Part shown: positions 53,477 to 64,000 of the stretch, in pieces
How positions within the stretch are numbered: position 1 is the stretch's first letter
Layout: each line of letters opens with the position of its first letter
NCBI GenBank assembly: GCA_012934845.2
Contig: WNNJ02002007.1
Coordinates: 29,779-93,778 of the forward strand
Reading direction: 5' to 3'
DNA: 64,000 nt
From: Pomphorhynchus laevis
Lineage: Eukaryota; Acanthocephala; Palaeacanthocephala; Echinorhynchida; Pomphorhynchidae
Notes under the pieces: generated by a model
Database searches by the model: none
Told to the model about the DNA's origin: nothing
What the model saw: the letters and a program-made list of their open reading frames with translations, nothing else
Translations under genes and position numbers: made by a program

Positions 53477-54838
53477 CTTGACAGAATTTGCTACAATTTT
53501 AAAGATACAACGATTCTCCTGTGATGATAGAAGTTTAGAATGTTTAATCGTAGAGTCGATGCTACATGGATTCAAATTAGCAGAAGGTGTATTTTACAGG
53601 TCACCAAACTGGACATCTTTCGATTACATAATTAAGGCACTATTGTCGGGTCCATGCTGAGGGTATCCTCGCGGTATCGTAACACAATGTTTAAGGCATT
53701 TCAAAGGGATCTAACGAAAGCTTTTTTATATAAGGCTACTCGGAATGCTTATCGACGACTTCAAATCGCTAAACGCCGTGCCTATGAATCCGCTGTCATT
53801 AATTCGATTAATTTACACCCTAAGAAATCTTGGTCATATGCTAATGTGGTAGGCCAGTCAATTGCTGTATTCCATCTCTCAGTGTAGGTTATCTATTAAT
53901 CAATTCTCAATTTGATATTGCGAATAAATTCGCAAATGTATTTAAGTTGTACGCACCCACTTCTGCTTTAAACAATTTTGATTTTCCTATATTAACTTCA
54001 TGTTTGTCACTCCGATAATTGTGAATAAAGAGGAAGTTTCGGGACACTTACTAAGTCTCTCTTCCCTCACTGCTTCTGGTCCTGACGGCATATATCCGTT
54101 TATTCTGCGTGTACTAGCTTATCACCTCACGAAGCCGCTTTGTGATTTATTCCAAATGTCCTTACATTCCTGTACTGTTCCTAATGACTGGCGACTACCT
54201 ACCATTGTTCCTATTCTTTATAAAGATGATAGGTCGAATCCAATAACTACAGCCTAGTTAGTCTAACGGGTCACGGAAGCAAAATCTTAGAGCAAATTGT
54301 GCATAGTAGAATAATTTCCTATTTAAGCACGTATAAACTTCTAAATTCTGCACAACATGATTACCGAAAAAACAGATCTTGCCTATCAAATATTTTGTGT
54401 GCACGTGAGGCTTAGGTAGACTTGGTTTTTACTGGGCACTGTGTAGATGTTATATTCTTTGACTTCAGCCGGGCATTTGATCGAGTACCTCATTCCCTAC
54501 TAAACTACGTATTGATTTCTTACAGCATTTACCTCAGTGTTGTTAGTCGGGTCAACAATTTTCTCAGTGATAGTGAATTTTATGTCCGTATTGGTGAAGG
54601 TCTATTTGACTCCAGAGATTTGAATACCGGTGTTCCTCAAGGTACAGTGTTGGGACTTGTCTTATTTACAATTTTATTTGACTTCCTGTTGCATAAAAAT
54701 AATTGTAGATGTCTTGCGTACGCTGATGATTTGAAAATATGAGCCAAAATTGATTCATTAGCTGACCATGTGAAATTTCTGATGAAAGTTAATAAAATTT
54801 ATGAATGGAGTTGTCATATCGGGTTAATAATAATACAA
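53477..54838 (+). pseudogene. CR1-like LINE (family D), split by LINE A
   Basis: In order: VFYRSPNWTSFDYI (endonuclease end), FLYKATRNAYRRLQIAKRRA, GPDGIYPFILRVL (54075), WRLPTIVPILYKDD, VDVIFFDFSRAFDRVPHSLL (54440), NTGVPQGTVLGLVLFTIL (54620) and CRCLAYADDLKI (catalytic YADD, 54710). Interrupted by stops at several points. It ends at 54838, where a minus-strand LINE A 3' tail begins. Confidence 0.75.
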
Positions 54839-55713
54839 ATTTATTTAATGTGGCAAATGCGTACAAGCTGTACGCTTACAAGTCCACAAACAAAAATGAA
54901 AAAGTCAAGCAGATAAATTGTTTAAATGGGATCGGATTTGTCGTTTGAAGCACGGCAGGGAAGTTGATTGGCGTATATGAATGGGCAGATGATTCCACGA
55001 TAGAGGAGCAGCCACCAGGAAAGAGCGGAGTCCAAAGGAGGTAGAGTAGTTTGGGACATGTAAAAGAAGGGAATTACAGGAACGCAAGGAACAGTAAACA
55101 GGACGAGAATTATCAAGAAAAGGAAGGTTGAGAAATGAAGGGGTATGAAAAGTTACAAGGCGGAAAGCAACGATAAGAAGACGAATTTGAACACGACAAT
55201 AAATTGTAGGCAAATCGAGAGAAGCAAGATGGTAGGATGTATGATCAAAACGACGAAGACGGAGGAGAATTCGGACAGCTGCGTTGACGATGCGTTGTAG
55301 GGGAAGAAGAGTGGATTTAGGTGAGTTGGAAAATAGACTAAGACAATAATCGAGTCTAGAAAAAAGGAGAGAAGATATGAGAGTCATACAAGAAGGAAAA
55401 TCGATTAATCTACGAACTTGACGGAGGTTACGGAGTATCAAGGTAGATAAGCGTAATTTAATCTCTAACGAAAGGTTCAAGTGAAAGTCGGTTGTCGAAA
55501 TGGAAGCCTAGGAAAAACGAGATTTTAAACGATATGAAGAATTGTAGATTACAATGTTACGGAGAAAGGTTCTAAGACGGGGCGTAGAGGTAGGATCCAG
55601 ATAATTTTGGATTTATCAAGATTCAGAGTAAGACAAAGAGAAGAAAGATGATTGGAAATTGAGACAAGACAGTCGGAAGCAGAAACACTAAGATCGTGAA
55701 TACGATAAACCTT
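54839..55713 (-). pseudogene. LINE A4/A5, 3' half
   Basis: From 55710 down: VYRIHDLSVSASDCLVSI, SLCLTLNLDKSKIIWILP, a short break at 55545, then the 191-codon frame 55480-54905 (MNLSLEIKLRLSTLILRNL to RQIRSHLNNLSA), 3' hairpin GCGTAC-AGCTT-GTACGC at 54887-54850 and tail. Its upstream half is at 63558-64000; LINE A3 separates them. Confidence 0.8.
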
Positions 55714-55756
55714 AAAAAAATTTTGGTTTCTAATAAACATACACAAATTACATTCC

Positions 55757-55945
55757 AGATTATTCCTGTCAGTTCCAGATTATTCCTGTCAGTTCCAGAT
55801 TATTCCTGTCAGTTCCAGATTATTCCTGTCAGTTCCAGATTATTCCTGTCAGTTCCAGATTATTCCTGTCAGTTCCAGATTATTCCTGTCAGTTCCAGAT
55901 TATTCCTGTCAGTTCCAGATTATTCCTGTCAGTTCCAGATCCCTG
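55757..55945. repeat. Tandem array, 20-bp unit, nine copies
   Basis: Unit AGTTCCAGATTATTCCTGTC, copies practically identical. It lies within the boundaries of LINE A3, just before the ORF1 text. Because 60 bp is 20 codons, the array is read as a 20-residue protein repeat in the frame open from 55696. Confidence 0.95.
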
Positions 55946-57099
55946 TTTCTGATCAAGAATCTTCCACATCGGAATGCAATGATGGTTATACCAGCTTTGA
56001 AGTTGGATGCGATTCCAAAGATTGTGATGTATGGACACTTGTTCGTGTTAAAATATCCGACCACTCGGTGTATAAACGTAAACATTTCACTTGCGGTTTT
56101 TGTACATCAGTACGACTACTACAGTTATCCTGCTCATCTACTCCTGTATCACACACGACCACTCAGACCAATGCTGTTTTAGATGTTTCCCTCGCATCAA
56201 CACCTGACTTCGCATCATATAATCCCATTATTGAACCTACTCTCTCACACACTCCTCGTTCAACTACGTACCAAACTTCCATTAATCTTTCTCATTCTAA
56301 CAATGCTAACGGTAAAGCTTTTCATCTCGTACCTCCTCTTTCCTATTCCTCCCCCAATCTAAATATATCTCAAACTTATTTATTCTCCTCACGTACTCCT
56401 TACTCGACCTCCCCTGTATCACCTCTCAATAATTTACATCCTTCCATCAAAATCATTTCCAGTAGCATTTCCCATCAACTGATTCAACACTCCATTCCTG
56501 TCACTCATGCCCCAACCTATTTTAATTCTCCTTACTCTACCTCACACGTAACACTTCCAAATAATTTACATCCTTCATTTAAAATCATCTCCAGTCACAT
56601 CTCTGATCAACCGATTCAACACCCCGCTCATGTCACACTTGCTCCAACCAATATTAATTCTTTATCAAGCACCCCTGTCATTTCCACTTCTATCTGCTCA
56701 TCTACCTCGACTCCTACCAGCTCTGTCCGTCCACCACTTCCACGAAATCGTTTTCCTTCGCGCAATCGCTGTATAATCATATCAAACTTAAAGCTTTCCG
56801 AGTCTGCTTCTCCACAATCTCGCCACGATGATGATGTATCTGCTTTCAGGTCTCACCTAGCAACCGTTCTTCCTGATGATAACCTATCCCTCTTCAATAA
56901 TATCGATCCTGTATCCTTTATTCGTTTAAACAAATCCACTAAATCCAATCATCTCAGTCCTCCACTCTTAAAAATCGTTTTCCGACATAGTTCACATGCC
57001 TCTTCGGTACTCTCCCAACGTTTCAAACTTCTTACAACCTCAGCTACCTACCGTACCTTTCCTGAACGCTTCCCTTCTGATATTGCCCAGCTCAATTAA
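55926..57099 (+). CDS. LINE A3 ORF1 (C4-finger protein)
   Basis: An open frame runs from ATG 55696 through the 20-bp array into ORF1 text, stop TAA at 57097-57099. The native MPRKAR start (see 53398) is missing, so translation would have to begin before the array. C4 finger GCDSKDCDVW and FTCGFCTS at 56010-56110, Ser/Thr/Pro-rich linker with two NNLHPSxKIISS repeats (56430, 56560), then the conserved domain NRCIIISNLKLSESAS, DDDVSAFRSHLATVLPDD, FRHSSHASSVLSQRF and FPSDIAQLN. The TAA cuts about 34 residues present in other copies. The linker and C-terminal domain are otherwise intact. Confidence 0.7.
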
Positions 57100-57203
57100 G
57101 ATCGCATTAAGAAACATCGACGTGAAACAAACGGCAAGTCATCCTTATCTAAACGTCAAATCAACGGAAATTTTCACGTTGTACACACAAGGCCAAAAAT
57201 TTG

Positions 57204-59865
57204 ATGGCGTCCCATCTCTCCCCCTTGTCTTCTTCGCTAGTCAATCTCGCTCCTAAGCATACTTTTCGTCTTAGTCTATTCAACACTCGCTCCATTCTTC
57301 ATAAAGCTGATATGCTCCTTGATATCTTCGATCAATTATCTATCGATATTCTCTGCATTACCGAATCCTGGCATTGTGACTCCGACGATCTTGATATTCG
57401 TCGTCTATGTCGCTATGGTTGTTCTTTAGTTGAATCAGCTCGTCTAATTGCCTCTCATACATCTAATACTTTTAACGATGGCGGAATTGTTGCCATTGCT
57501 CGCCACCCAATGTCTTTATGTAAAATTAACGTTAACATCCGTTACACCTCGTTCGAATTACTCATATGCAGATTATCAACTCCTTTCCCTATAGAACTTG
57601 TGATTGTATACCGTCCAAGTTCAGTTGCCCTATCACGTATCTTCTTTAACGACCTTGCAGATCTAATGTCTCACTGTTCATTGTCTTATACTCCTTCTTT
57701 TGTTCTCGGTGACTTTAACATTCGTCTTGATCGCCCGTCTGACTCTGACTCTATCACTTTAACTAATCTTTTTTCTGATTTTAACTATAAATTACTTTCA
57801 ACAAGCCCAACTCATATTCTCGGCGGTGCTCTCGACATCATTGCTGTTCCTAACTGCTTCAATGACTATACCTCCTTGTCAATTACTGATCCTGGTTTGT
57901 CCGATCATTTCCTTGTCACTCTTACTCGTCCCCATCCTCCTTCTCCGCCTTTACCTTTATCTACACCAAGTCGACCCTGGAAGCTTCTCGATATCCCTGT
58001 TCTCTGCACAGCCTTACTCAATTCTTCACTCTTTTCACTTCCTCTTAACTATCTCTCTCCCGATGATCTCTGCATTCTGCTAGATTCTGAACTTACGTCG
58101 ATCCTCAATAACCTTCTGCCTAATCGACTTCGACGTTCCCAGCGCTTGCGCCATGCTCCTTGGTTCGATTCTGACTGTAGTCTTTCTAAGCGTCGACTCC
58201 GTCACTCTTTTCGTATGTATAAACGCTTTCTTAAACGTTCTCCCAACTCAAACCCTCCAAATCTTCGTGATTCTTACTTTTCTCAACGCCGTTCACATCT
58301 CATTCTTATACGTACTAAACGTACTCTCTTTTGGCGAAATCAACTCGAGTCATCTTCCAACTCTAAATCTCATTGGAAAATCTTAAACTCAATTCTTTCA
58401 CGATCATCTACCCATTGTAATATAAATCCTGATGAATTTTCTTCTTATCTACAAACTAAGCTATCTAATTTACTTTCCCTACTACCCATATCCCCCTTGT
58501 ACCCACTCTTATCTTTAAATACTTCCCTCCCAGAACTATTCCACCTTCTTCCCGTTTCGTCTGATGAAGTTTCTTCGGTTCTGCTGTCATTACCTAATAA
58601 AACCTCTTCTTCTGACCCAATTCTCACTCACTTGCTTAAAAATATCTGCTCCTTTGTCTTACGCTTCCTAACCACATTGTTCAACTCGTCCATCCGTAGC
58701 CGTACATTTCCTTCCATCAGGAAATGCGCCACTGTTCGTCCTCTCATCAAAAAGCAATCTCTCGACTCCTCACTACCATCTTCGTACCGTCCTATTTCAC
58801 TTCTCCTAACTCTCTCTAAACTCCTTGAGCGTCTCGTTCTTAAGCAAGTTCATACATATATCTTTTCCTCTAACTTGTTTCCTCCCTTCCAAGCCGCTTT
58901 TCGCTCTAATCACTCTACTGAAATTGTCTGTCTTAAAGTTTATAATGACTTACTCATCTCGCGCGATCATAAATTATGTAGTGTCATAGTTTCTCTTGAT
59001 CTATCGTCTGCTTTTGACATCGTCGATCACTCGATTCTTCTACAATGCCTTCGTCATGATTATGGCTTCTCTTTACCCACTGTATCATGGTTTTCTTCAT
59101 ATCTATCAAACCGTACATTTCGCATCTATTCTAACTCTTCTCTCTCCCATCATTTGTCCATTCCGTCTGATGGTCCACAAGGCTCCGTATTAAGCCCTAT
59201 ACTTTTCTCTCTTTTTCTTGGTGATTTGTCTTCAATTTGTCATAAATTTAACTTCCATGTTATGCAATATGCTGATGACATTCTCATCTATGCTCATGCA
59301 CTTGTTTATCGTATTCACGATCTTAGTGTTTCCGCTTCGGACTGTCTTGTCTCAATTTCCAATCATCTTTCTTTCCTTCGCCTTTCTGTGAATCCTGATA
59401 ATTCCAAAATTATGTGGATCCTACCTCGACGCCTCGGCTTCGAACCTCCCTCCGTATCATTAAATTCTACAATTCTTCCTATCGTTGATAATCTCGTTTT
59501 CCTAGGCTTCCATTTTGACAACCGACTTTCACTTAAACCTTTCGTTAGAGATAAAGTACGCTCATCTACCTTGATACTCCGCAACCTCCGTCAAGTTCGT
59601 AGATTGATCGATTTCCCTTCTTGTATGACTCTCATATCATCTCTCCTTTTTTCTAGACTCGATTATTGTCTTAGTCTATTTTCCAACTCACCTAAATCCA
59701 CTCTTCTTCCCCTACAACGCATCGTCAACGCAGCTGTATGAATTCTCCTCCGTCTTCGTCGTTTTGATCATACATCCTACCATCTTGCTTCTCTCGATTT
59801 GCCTACAATTTATTGTCGTGTTCAAATTCGTCTTCTTATCGTTGCTTTCCGCCTTGTAACTTTAT
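57204..59865 (+). pseudogene. LINE A3 ORF2: AP-endonuclease and RT, split by a PLE
   Basis: An open frame of 845 codons from ATG 57204 (the ATG shares its A with TGA 57202-57204). Endonuclease motifs FNTRSILHKADML, CITESWHCD, LGDFNIRLDR and DPGLSDHFLVT are kept. The RT keeps VSLDLSSAFDIVDHS and MQYADDILIYAHA, but GVPQGSVLGP reads DGPQGSVLSP. A nonsense TGA at 59739-59741 (Arg codon) ends the frame after QRIVNAAV. Sequence continues in the old frame to 59865, where PLE copy N7 is inserted; the last 80 or so codons resume at 63236-63483. Confidence 0.85.
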
Positions 59866-60290
59866 GTTCTACTGACATGTTATTATTGACCTGTGGACTT
59901 TGTTTTCCCGGTAATATGACCTCTGTCAGAAATACTGAAACTATGTATTATTGGTTACGACTTTACTATTATTTTTTCTTATTTTCAAACAAGCATGAAT
60001 TATTAATTCTTAAAAAAGGGAGAAGTTTGCATCCCAAGGTGTTTACACTTTAAAATGTAAACTGCTTCACGTGATCACGTTTAAGAGACCAGGTAATGGC
60101 CAATAGCTAGGTCGCGTAGCGCGTGGAGTGAAGGTGGTAGATCTTTATAGATCTTGTTCCAGCCTGCAACCGCCTTAAGCAGGGCAGCCCCCTGTCAGAT
60201 GCTGCTGGATGGCCCGTTGCAAGTTTAGTCTGAGTCAACTAAACTAGGTGGCGACACCGAAAAAGCAACGTTAAAAATCATGACTTAAAA
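59866..60290 (+). other. PLE N7 5' region with structured GC-rich block
   Basis: The first 190 bases are AT-rich. 60060-60275 is strikingly GC-richer and full of local helices: AGATCT/AGATCT, CAGGG/CCCTG, CGCG-TAG-CGCG and, best defined, a three-way junction: CGTTGC (60215-60220) with GCAACG (60265-60270) enclosing GTTTAGT/ACTAAAC and a GGTG-GCGA-CACC hairpin with a GNRA loop. Probably the element's untranslated leader, or an older repeat it carried. Not recognised. Confidence 0.5.
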
Positions 60291-60299
60291 GTTACATGT

Positions 60300-60925
60300 A
60301 CTCAACAATATTGAAAAAATACGTAAGTACTAATGATTTCAATTTTAGATCTTTTAAATGTAACAGAAAAAATTGTGACAATGCACATGTGGATTGCAAT
60401 ATATAGGAAAACATATCAAATGTTAAAAACTAGGTTTAGGCAACACATATATAATATACAGCATAATAGTCAAACTATATTTCATAAACATATGAGATTA
60501 ATAGGACATGATATTAAAACTGTAAATTATTTATTTTAGAACATATTATCGAAGAAAACATTTCAATATTAAATCAAAAACTATTAGAAAAAGAAGATTT
60601 TTGGATTAAAACGCTTAATTCCATGTACCCATTAGGATTGAATGACGTGGTACAAGGAATTGGCAGAAGTAGTATAATACATAATAAACAACTATATTAT
60701 AATAATCCGGTTAAACGCAAACCAAGAAGTCATGGTGATAAAAGGAATAGGAAAAATAGAGTTAAAAATATTAAAAAAGATATGTATATAAATGAACGAT
60801 TAGAAATATTAAAACAACTTTTAAGTGATAATAAGCTAAAAGATCTTTATGTAAATATAAGAAGTATTTCTAAAGATATCATATGTTCAATAAATCAAAA
60901 ATTAATTAACGATATGATAGGCTAA
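60300..60925 (+). pseudogene. PLE N7: N-terminal GIY-YIG endonuclease and linker
   Basis: A Cys-rich FKCNRKNCDN (60350) is followed, after a frameshift, by a damaged YIG-like YRKTYQMLKTRFRQH (about 60410-60450), IYNIQHNSQTIFHKHM, and the C-terminal signature EDFWIKTLNSMYPLGLN (60593-60643), then GIGRSS. That is the motif order of GIY-YIG nucleases with a WI..L...P.GLN ending, here placed before the RT. N-terminal GIY-YIG with a CxC motif defines the Naiad/Chlamys type of PLE. A basic linker (60695-60925) follows. At least three breaks. Confidence 0.65.
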
Positions 60926-61330
60926 GTTGTATAATAGACAGTTATTGTAATACAAAATACTATAATCGTACAATAAATGTAAATAATAACAATAGAAAAT
61001 ATACATTAACAATAAACTTCATTAATAAATGTATAGATAACATAAATAAAGCCGGACTTTTAAATAATTCTAAAAGTAAAGAAATAATAGGGTCAGATTT
61101 AAGTAAATATATTCCTAAAATAAGGTATAAACTCCTACCACCATTAGGACGAAAAATTTGTAATTATAATAAAGAATTAAAATCAATATGTAACGATAAT
61201 ATTAGAAACATAATGGAAACAGAATGCAATTGTAAAAGTCTTAGTTTTGATAAAATAAATGAACATATATGTACCCATAATCTAGAATTAATTGAAAATT
61301 GTGAATTAAGAAAGCTGCTATCAAAGGGTA
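60926..61330 (+). pseudogene. PLE N7: CxC connector domain
   Basis: Readable text includes IPKIRYKLLPPLGRKICNYN (61115) and METECNCKSLSFDKIN (61214 on), where C-N-C (61225-61233) is the CxC motif, followed by HICTHNLELIENCELRKLLS and KGINI. This connector between nuclease and RT is characteristic of N-terminal EN+ PLEs. Stop at about 61343. Confidence 0.65.
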
Positions 61331-62550
61331 TAAATATAGATTAAATAACAACAACGACAAAAATAAAATATACAGTTCGTTATATAATAACTTAAATGAT
61401 TACTTTAGTAAGCTGATTAATAGTGAAAGCTCGAATATATCTAAGATAAAAATTTAGAAAGATTATATATTTGATAAAATTAAAAATAAAATGAAAATAA
61501 CAAACAATTATAAAAGGAAAGATAAAATTAATAAAGATATGTATAAAGAACTTACTAAATTAAAGGATAACTATATAATAACAATTGATAAAGCTAGTAA
61601 TAACTTTGTCTTCATATGCAAAAAGCTTTATTATGATATACTAATGAAAGAGGTTAATTCTAATGATTTAAATGTAAATCCAACATATGAACGTAGTGAG
61701 TTGAGTTTAGAAACAATTATTACAAGTCACTGTTCTATAATGGATAAAAAGGGTATAAAGGTTGAATTAGATAATAAAACTATACCTATATTATATTAGA
61801 ATCCAAAATTACATAAAAATCCAATAAAACCTAGGTTCATATGTAGTGCGTTTAAATGTACATTAAAACCACTTTCTGTCTATATGAATAAAATACTTAA
61901 AGTAATTAAAGCACATTTAAAAAATATTGCAAGGTAATCGAAATTAATACTGGTATAAAACACTATTTCAGTATTAATTCTACAAAAGAATTTTTAGAAC
62001 AGACAAAGGAATAAATTTTCAAAATATAAATACATACGATTTTAGTACGCTTTATACAATCTAGGTTTAGTAGATATTAAAGAAGCGTTAGTAAAATTAA
62101 TTAATCTTATATTCTGAAAAAGATATACATATATATGTTATAATATAACGCCTATCTAACAAAAATTAAACCATCAAATAAATATAAATATATGGATAAA
62201 ATTGAATTAATAGAATCCTTAAATATTTTGATAAATCAAAATTATTTAAAAGTTGGGACATCTATATTTAGACAAGTAAAAGGTGTTCCAATGGGTGGTA
62301 ATAGTAGCCAATTATAGCTGACTTGTTTTTAAGCTTTATAGAATATGAATTTGTTCATAACTGTGTAAAAACTAAATCTAAACAATATGAATATATGAAA
62401 TATATGTTTCGATACATTGATGATATATGTGTATTTAATCTAATAATTTTTATTCAATTAGTGAACACATTTATCCAGAAAGCATTATTCTTAACAAAAC
62501 CAATATTAATGATAAAGAAGTTATATATCTAGATATGAACATTAAATTAA
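61331..62550 (+). pseudogene. PLE N7: reverse transcriptase
   Basis: In order: LNDYFSKLINSESSNIS (61400), the 102-codon frame 61491-61799 with LTKLKDNYIITIDKASNNFV, a gap of broken frame with NPKLHKNPIKPRFICS (61800), MDKIELIESLNILINQNYLK (62190), KGVPMGGNSS (62278) then LFLSFIEYEFVHN, and FRYIDDICVFN (YIDD at 62413-62424, catalytic Asp pair kept). Many one- or two-base indels. The fingers part is partly deleted around 61920-62150, so an insertion-in-fingers domain cannot be judged. Confidence 0.7.
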
Positions 62551-62870
62551 CATTAACTAAAACTACTATTAATTTATATCGTAAAGATGACATTTAAATT
62601 TACAAGAAACATATTTTTGCATGAGCATTCATGCATACCATATAATATAAAATATAATACATTAAATAATGAAATTTAAAGAATTGCAACAATATGTAAT
62701 GATATTGGCTTTCTTCAAAATCATTTAAATAATTTAATAGATACATATTTTAAACTAGGTTACTATAAAAATAACATCAAGCAGAAAATAGTAAAATATA
62801 AATCAACACAATATACAAAGTAAATTTAAACTCTAACTAACCATATTTATGGTTGGATAATAAATAATAT
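62535..62870 (+). pseudogene. PLE N7: thumb / C-terminal region
   Basis: MNIKLTLTKTTINLYRKDD (62536), then broken; NDIGFLQNHLNNLIDTYFKL (62698) and LGYYKNNIKQKIVKY (62755). Same text as N1. Two small deletions end the frame. No C-terminal nuclease follows; the 3' fold starts 20 bases later. Confidence 0.7.
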
Positions 62871-62884
62871 ACTTTGCATTAGAA

Positions 62885-63035
62885 TAAGATACTAGATAGT
62901 TATTTCAGAGGAAATACATCATTACATGTATTTGGCCCCGCTGCTATGTTGGGTAGAGGAGTTAGGGGCCGAAACCTGATAGCATCAGTTCCTCCTGATG
63001 ACCTCTAATTCTTATTCTGATACAACGTCTGTTAT
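62885..63035 (+). ncRNA. Conserved 3' RNA fold of PLE family N (S6)
   Basis: AGAATAAG (62891) with CTTATTCT (about 63012), AGAGG with CCTCT, hairpin TACAT/ATGTA, and GGCCCC with GGGGCC are present. The GCTATG/CATAGC helix has lost a few bases here (GCATCAG). CTGATGA stands before CCTCT as in S1. Followed by the 3' terminus ACTCAGTTAGCTGATTT at about 63216-63233. Confidence 0.6.
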
Positions 63036-63235
63036 TTATTAGTCAATTCATAAAAATGACGTTTATTTTAAATTTTATTTTTTATTTTATTTATTTTTTA
63101 ACTTGATTTAAATTATAGAAAATCTAAAAACAATTATTAATTTTATTATTTAATTATTAAATTTTGATTAAGCATTATTATGTTTTGTTTATTTTATAAT
63201 TATATAACAATACGTAGACTCAGTTAGCTGATTTA

Positions 63236-63557
63236 ATTCTCATACCCCTTCATTTCTCAACCTTCCTTTTCTTGATAATTCTCGTCCTGTTTACTGTTCC
63301 TTGCGTTTCTGTAATTCCCTTCTTTTACATGTCCCAAACTACTCTACCTCCTTTGGACTCCGCTCCTTCCTGGTGGCTGCTCCTCTATCGTGGAATCATC
63401 TGCCCATACATATACGCCAATCAACTTCCCTGCAGTGCTTCAAACGACAAATCCGATCCCATTTTAACAATTTATCTGCTTGACTTTCTCATTTTTGTTT
63501 GTGGACTTGTAAGCGTACAGCTTGTATGCATTTGCCACATTAAATAAATTTGTATTA
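63236..63557 (+). pseudogene. LINE A3: end of ORF2 and 3' end
   Basis: HTPSFLNLPFLDNSRPVYC resumes the A3 frame broken at 59865 and runs to RQIRSHFNNLSA, stop at 63481-63483. The 3' hairpin GCGTAC-AGCTT-GTATGC (63501-63538, one G-U pair) and tail AAATAAATTTGTATTATT follow. AAAC at the right edge repeats AAAC at the left edge of A3 (about 55707-55710), a 4-bp target duplication. Confidence 0.8.
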
Positions 63558-64000
63558 TTAAACAGGTGCATGAGCATAGATGAGAATGTCATCAGCATAT
63601 TGCATAACATGGAAGTTTAATTTATGAGAAATCGAAGACAAATCACCGAGAAGAAGAAAGAAAAGCATAGGGCCTAATACGGAGCCTTGTGGAACACCGG
63701 ACGGAATGGACGAAGGATGGGAGAGAGAAGAGTTAGAATAGACGCGAAATGTACGGTTTGATAGATATGAAGAAAACCATGATACAATGGGTAAAGAGAA
63801 GCCGTAATCATGACGAAGGCGATGTAGAAGAATCGAGTGATCGACGATGTCAAAAGCAGACGATAGATCAAGAGAAACTATGACACTACATAATTTATGA
63901 TCGCGCGAGATGAGTAAGTCATTATAAACTTTAAGACAGACAATTTCAGTAGAGTGATTAGAGCGAAAAGCGGCTTGGAAGGGAGGAAACAAGTTAGAGG
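63558..64000 (-). pseudogene. LINE A4/A5, 5' half of RT, running off the window
   Basis: 144 open codons (63992-63558): FPPFQAAFRSNHSTEIVCL, VSLDLSSAFDIVDHS, SGVPQGSVLGPMLFFLL and MQYADDILIYAHAPV (YADD). The text stops at exactly the codon where the minus-strand fragment at 55710 starts (VYRIHDL), so the two are halves of one element. Its endonuclease lies beyond the window edge. Confidence 0.85.

Noticed and set aside
63236-64000. Twin-priming inversion of one LINE A copy
   Set aside because: The inverted piece lies beyond the 3' tail, not before the sense part. Insertion of A3 into a minus-strand A element explains both this junction and the one at 55.71 kb.

Overview
The window is a gene-poor, AT-rich piece of an invertebrate animal genome that is mostly a graveyard of retroelements. 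The evidence is one recognisable host gene (an R-SNARE of the synaptobrevin/VAMP type with introns of 49 and 51 nt, minus strand near 21.1-21.5 kb), CR1-like LINEs, two kinds of Penelope-like elements (PLEs), a Gypsy fragment, tRNA-derived SINEs and no bacterial features. Flatworms or cnidarians would fit the repeat mix, but I cannot name the species from sequence alone.

Layout. 1-6.5 kb: small inverted repeats, two hammerhead-type RNA motifs and 3' pieces of a PLE family (called N here) related to elements with an N-terminal GIY-YIG nuclease (Naiad-like). 6.5-11.2 kb: two copies of a canonical PLE (family P, RT followed by GIY-YIG) in opposite orientation, heavily rearranged. 11.4-12 kb: an inverted pair of tRNA-SINEs. 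12-21 kb: mostly spacer, with more N fragments and one candidate small membrane-protein gene. 21-21.5 kb: the VAMP gene. 22-25 kb: CR1-like debris, a 170-bp tandem array and a 16-bp tandem array. 25-28.8 kb: decayed LINE of subfamily B. 29-36 kb: a palindromic hammerhead-bearing repeat, three CR1-like RT fragments and the terminal repeats of another PLE. 37-48.2 kb: LINE A1, then a minus-strand B element split by the full-length LINE A2. 48.3-52.8 kb: a second palindromic repeat, CR1-like debris and a Gypsy gag-pol. 53-64 kb: a stack of insertions, in which a CR1-like element is hit by a minus-strand LINE A, which is split by LINE A3, which is itself split by PLE copy N7.

How the parts work together. 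LINEs A and B share one plan: a 5' leader that can hold tandem repeats, ORF1 with a C4 (PHD-like) finger, an ORF2 with AP-endonuclease and RT that overlaps the ORF1 frame by exactly 37 nt in several copies, and a 3' terminal hairpin with compensatory base changes. Copy A2 has a 10-bp target-site duplication and only one visible frameshift in ORF2, so the family was active recently. The N elements carry a conserved 3' RNA fold with an interleaved (pseudoknot) pairing scheme. All motif and pairing calls were made by eye. No alignment, folding or database search was run.
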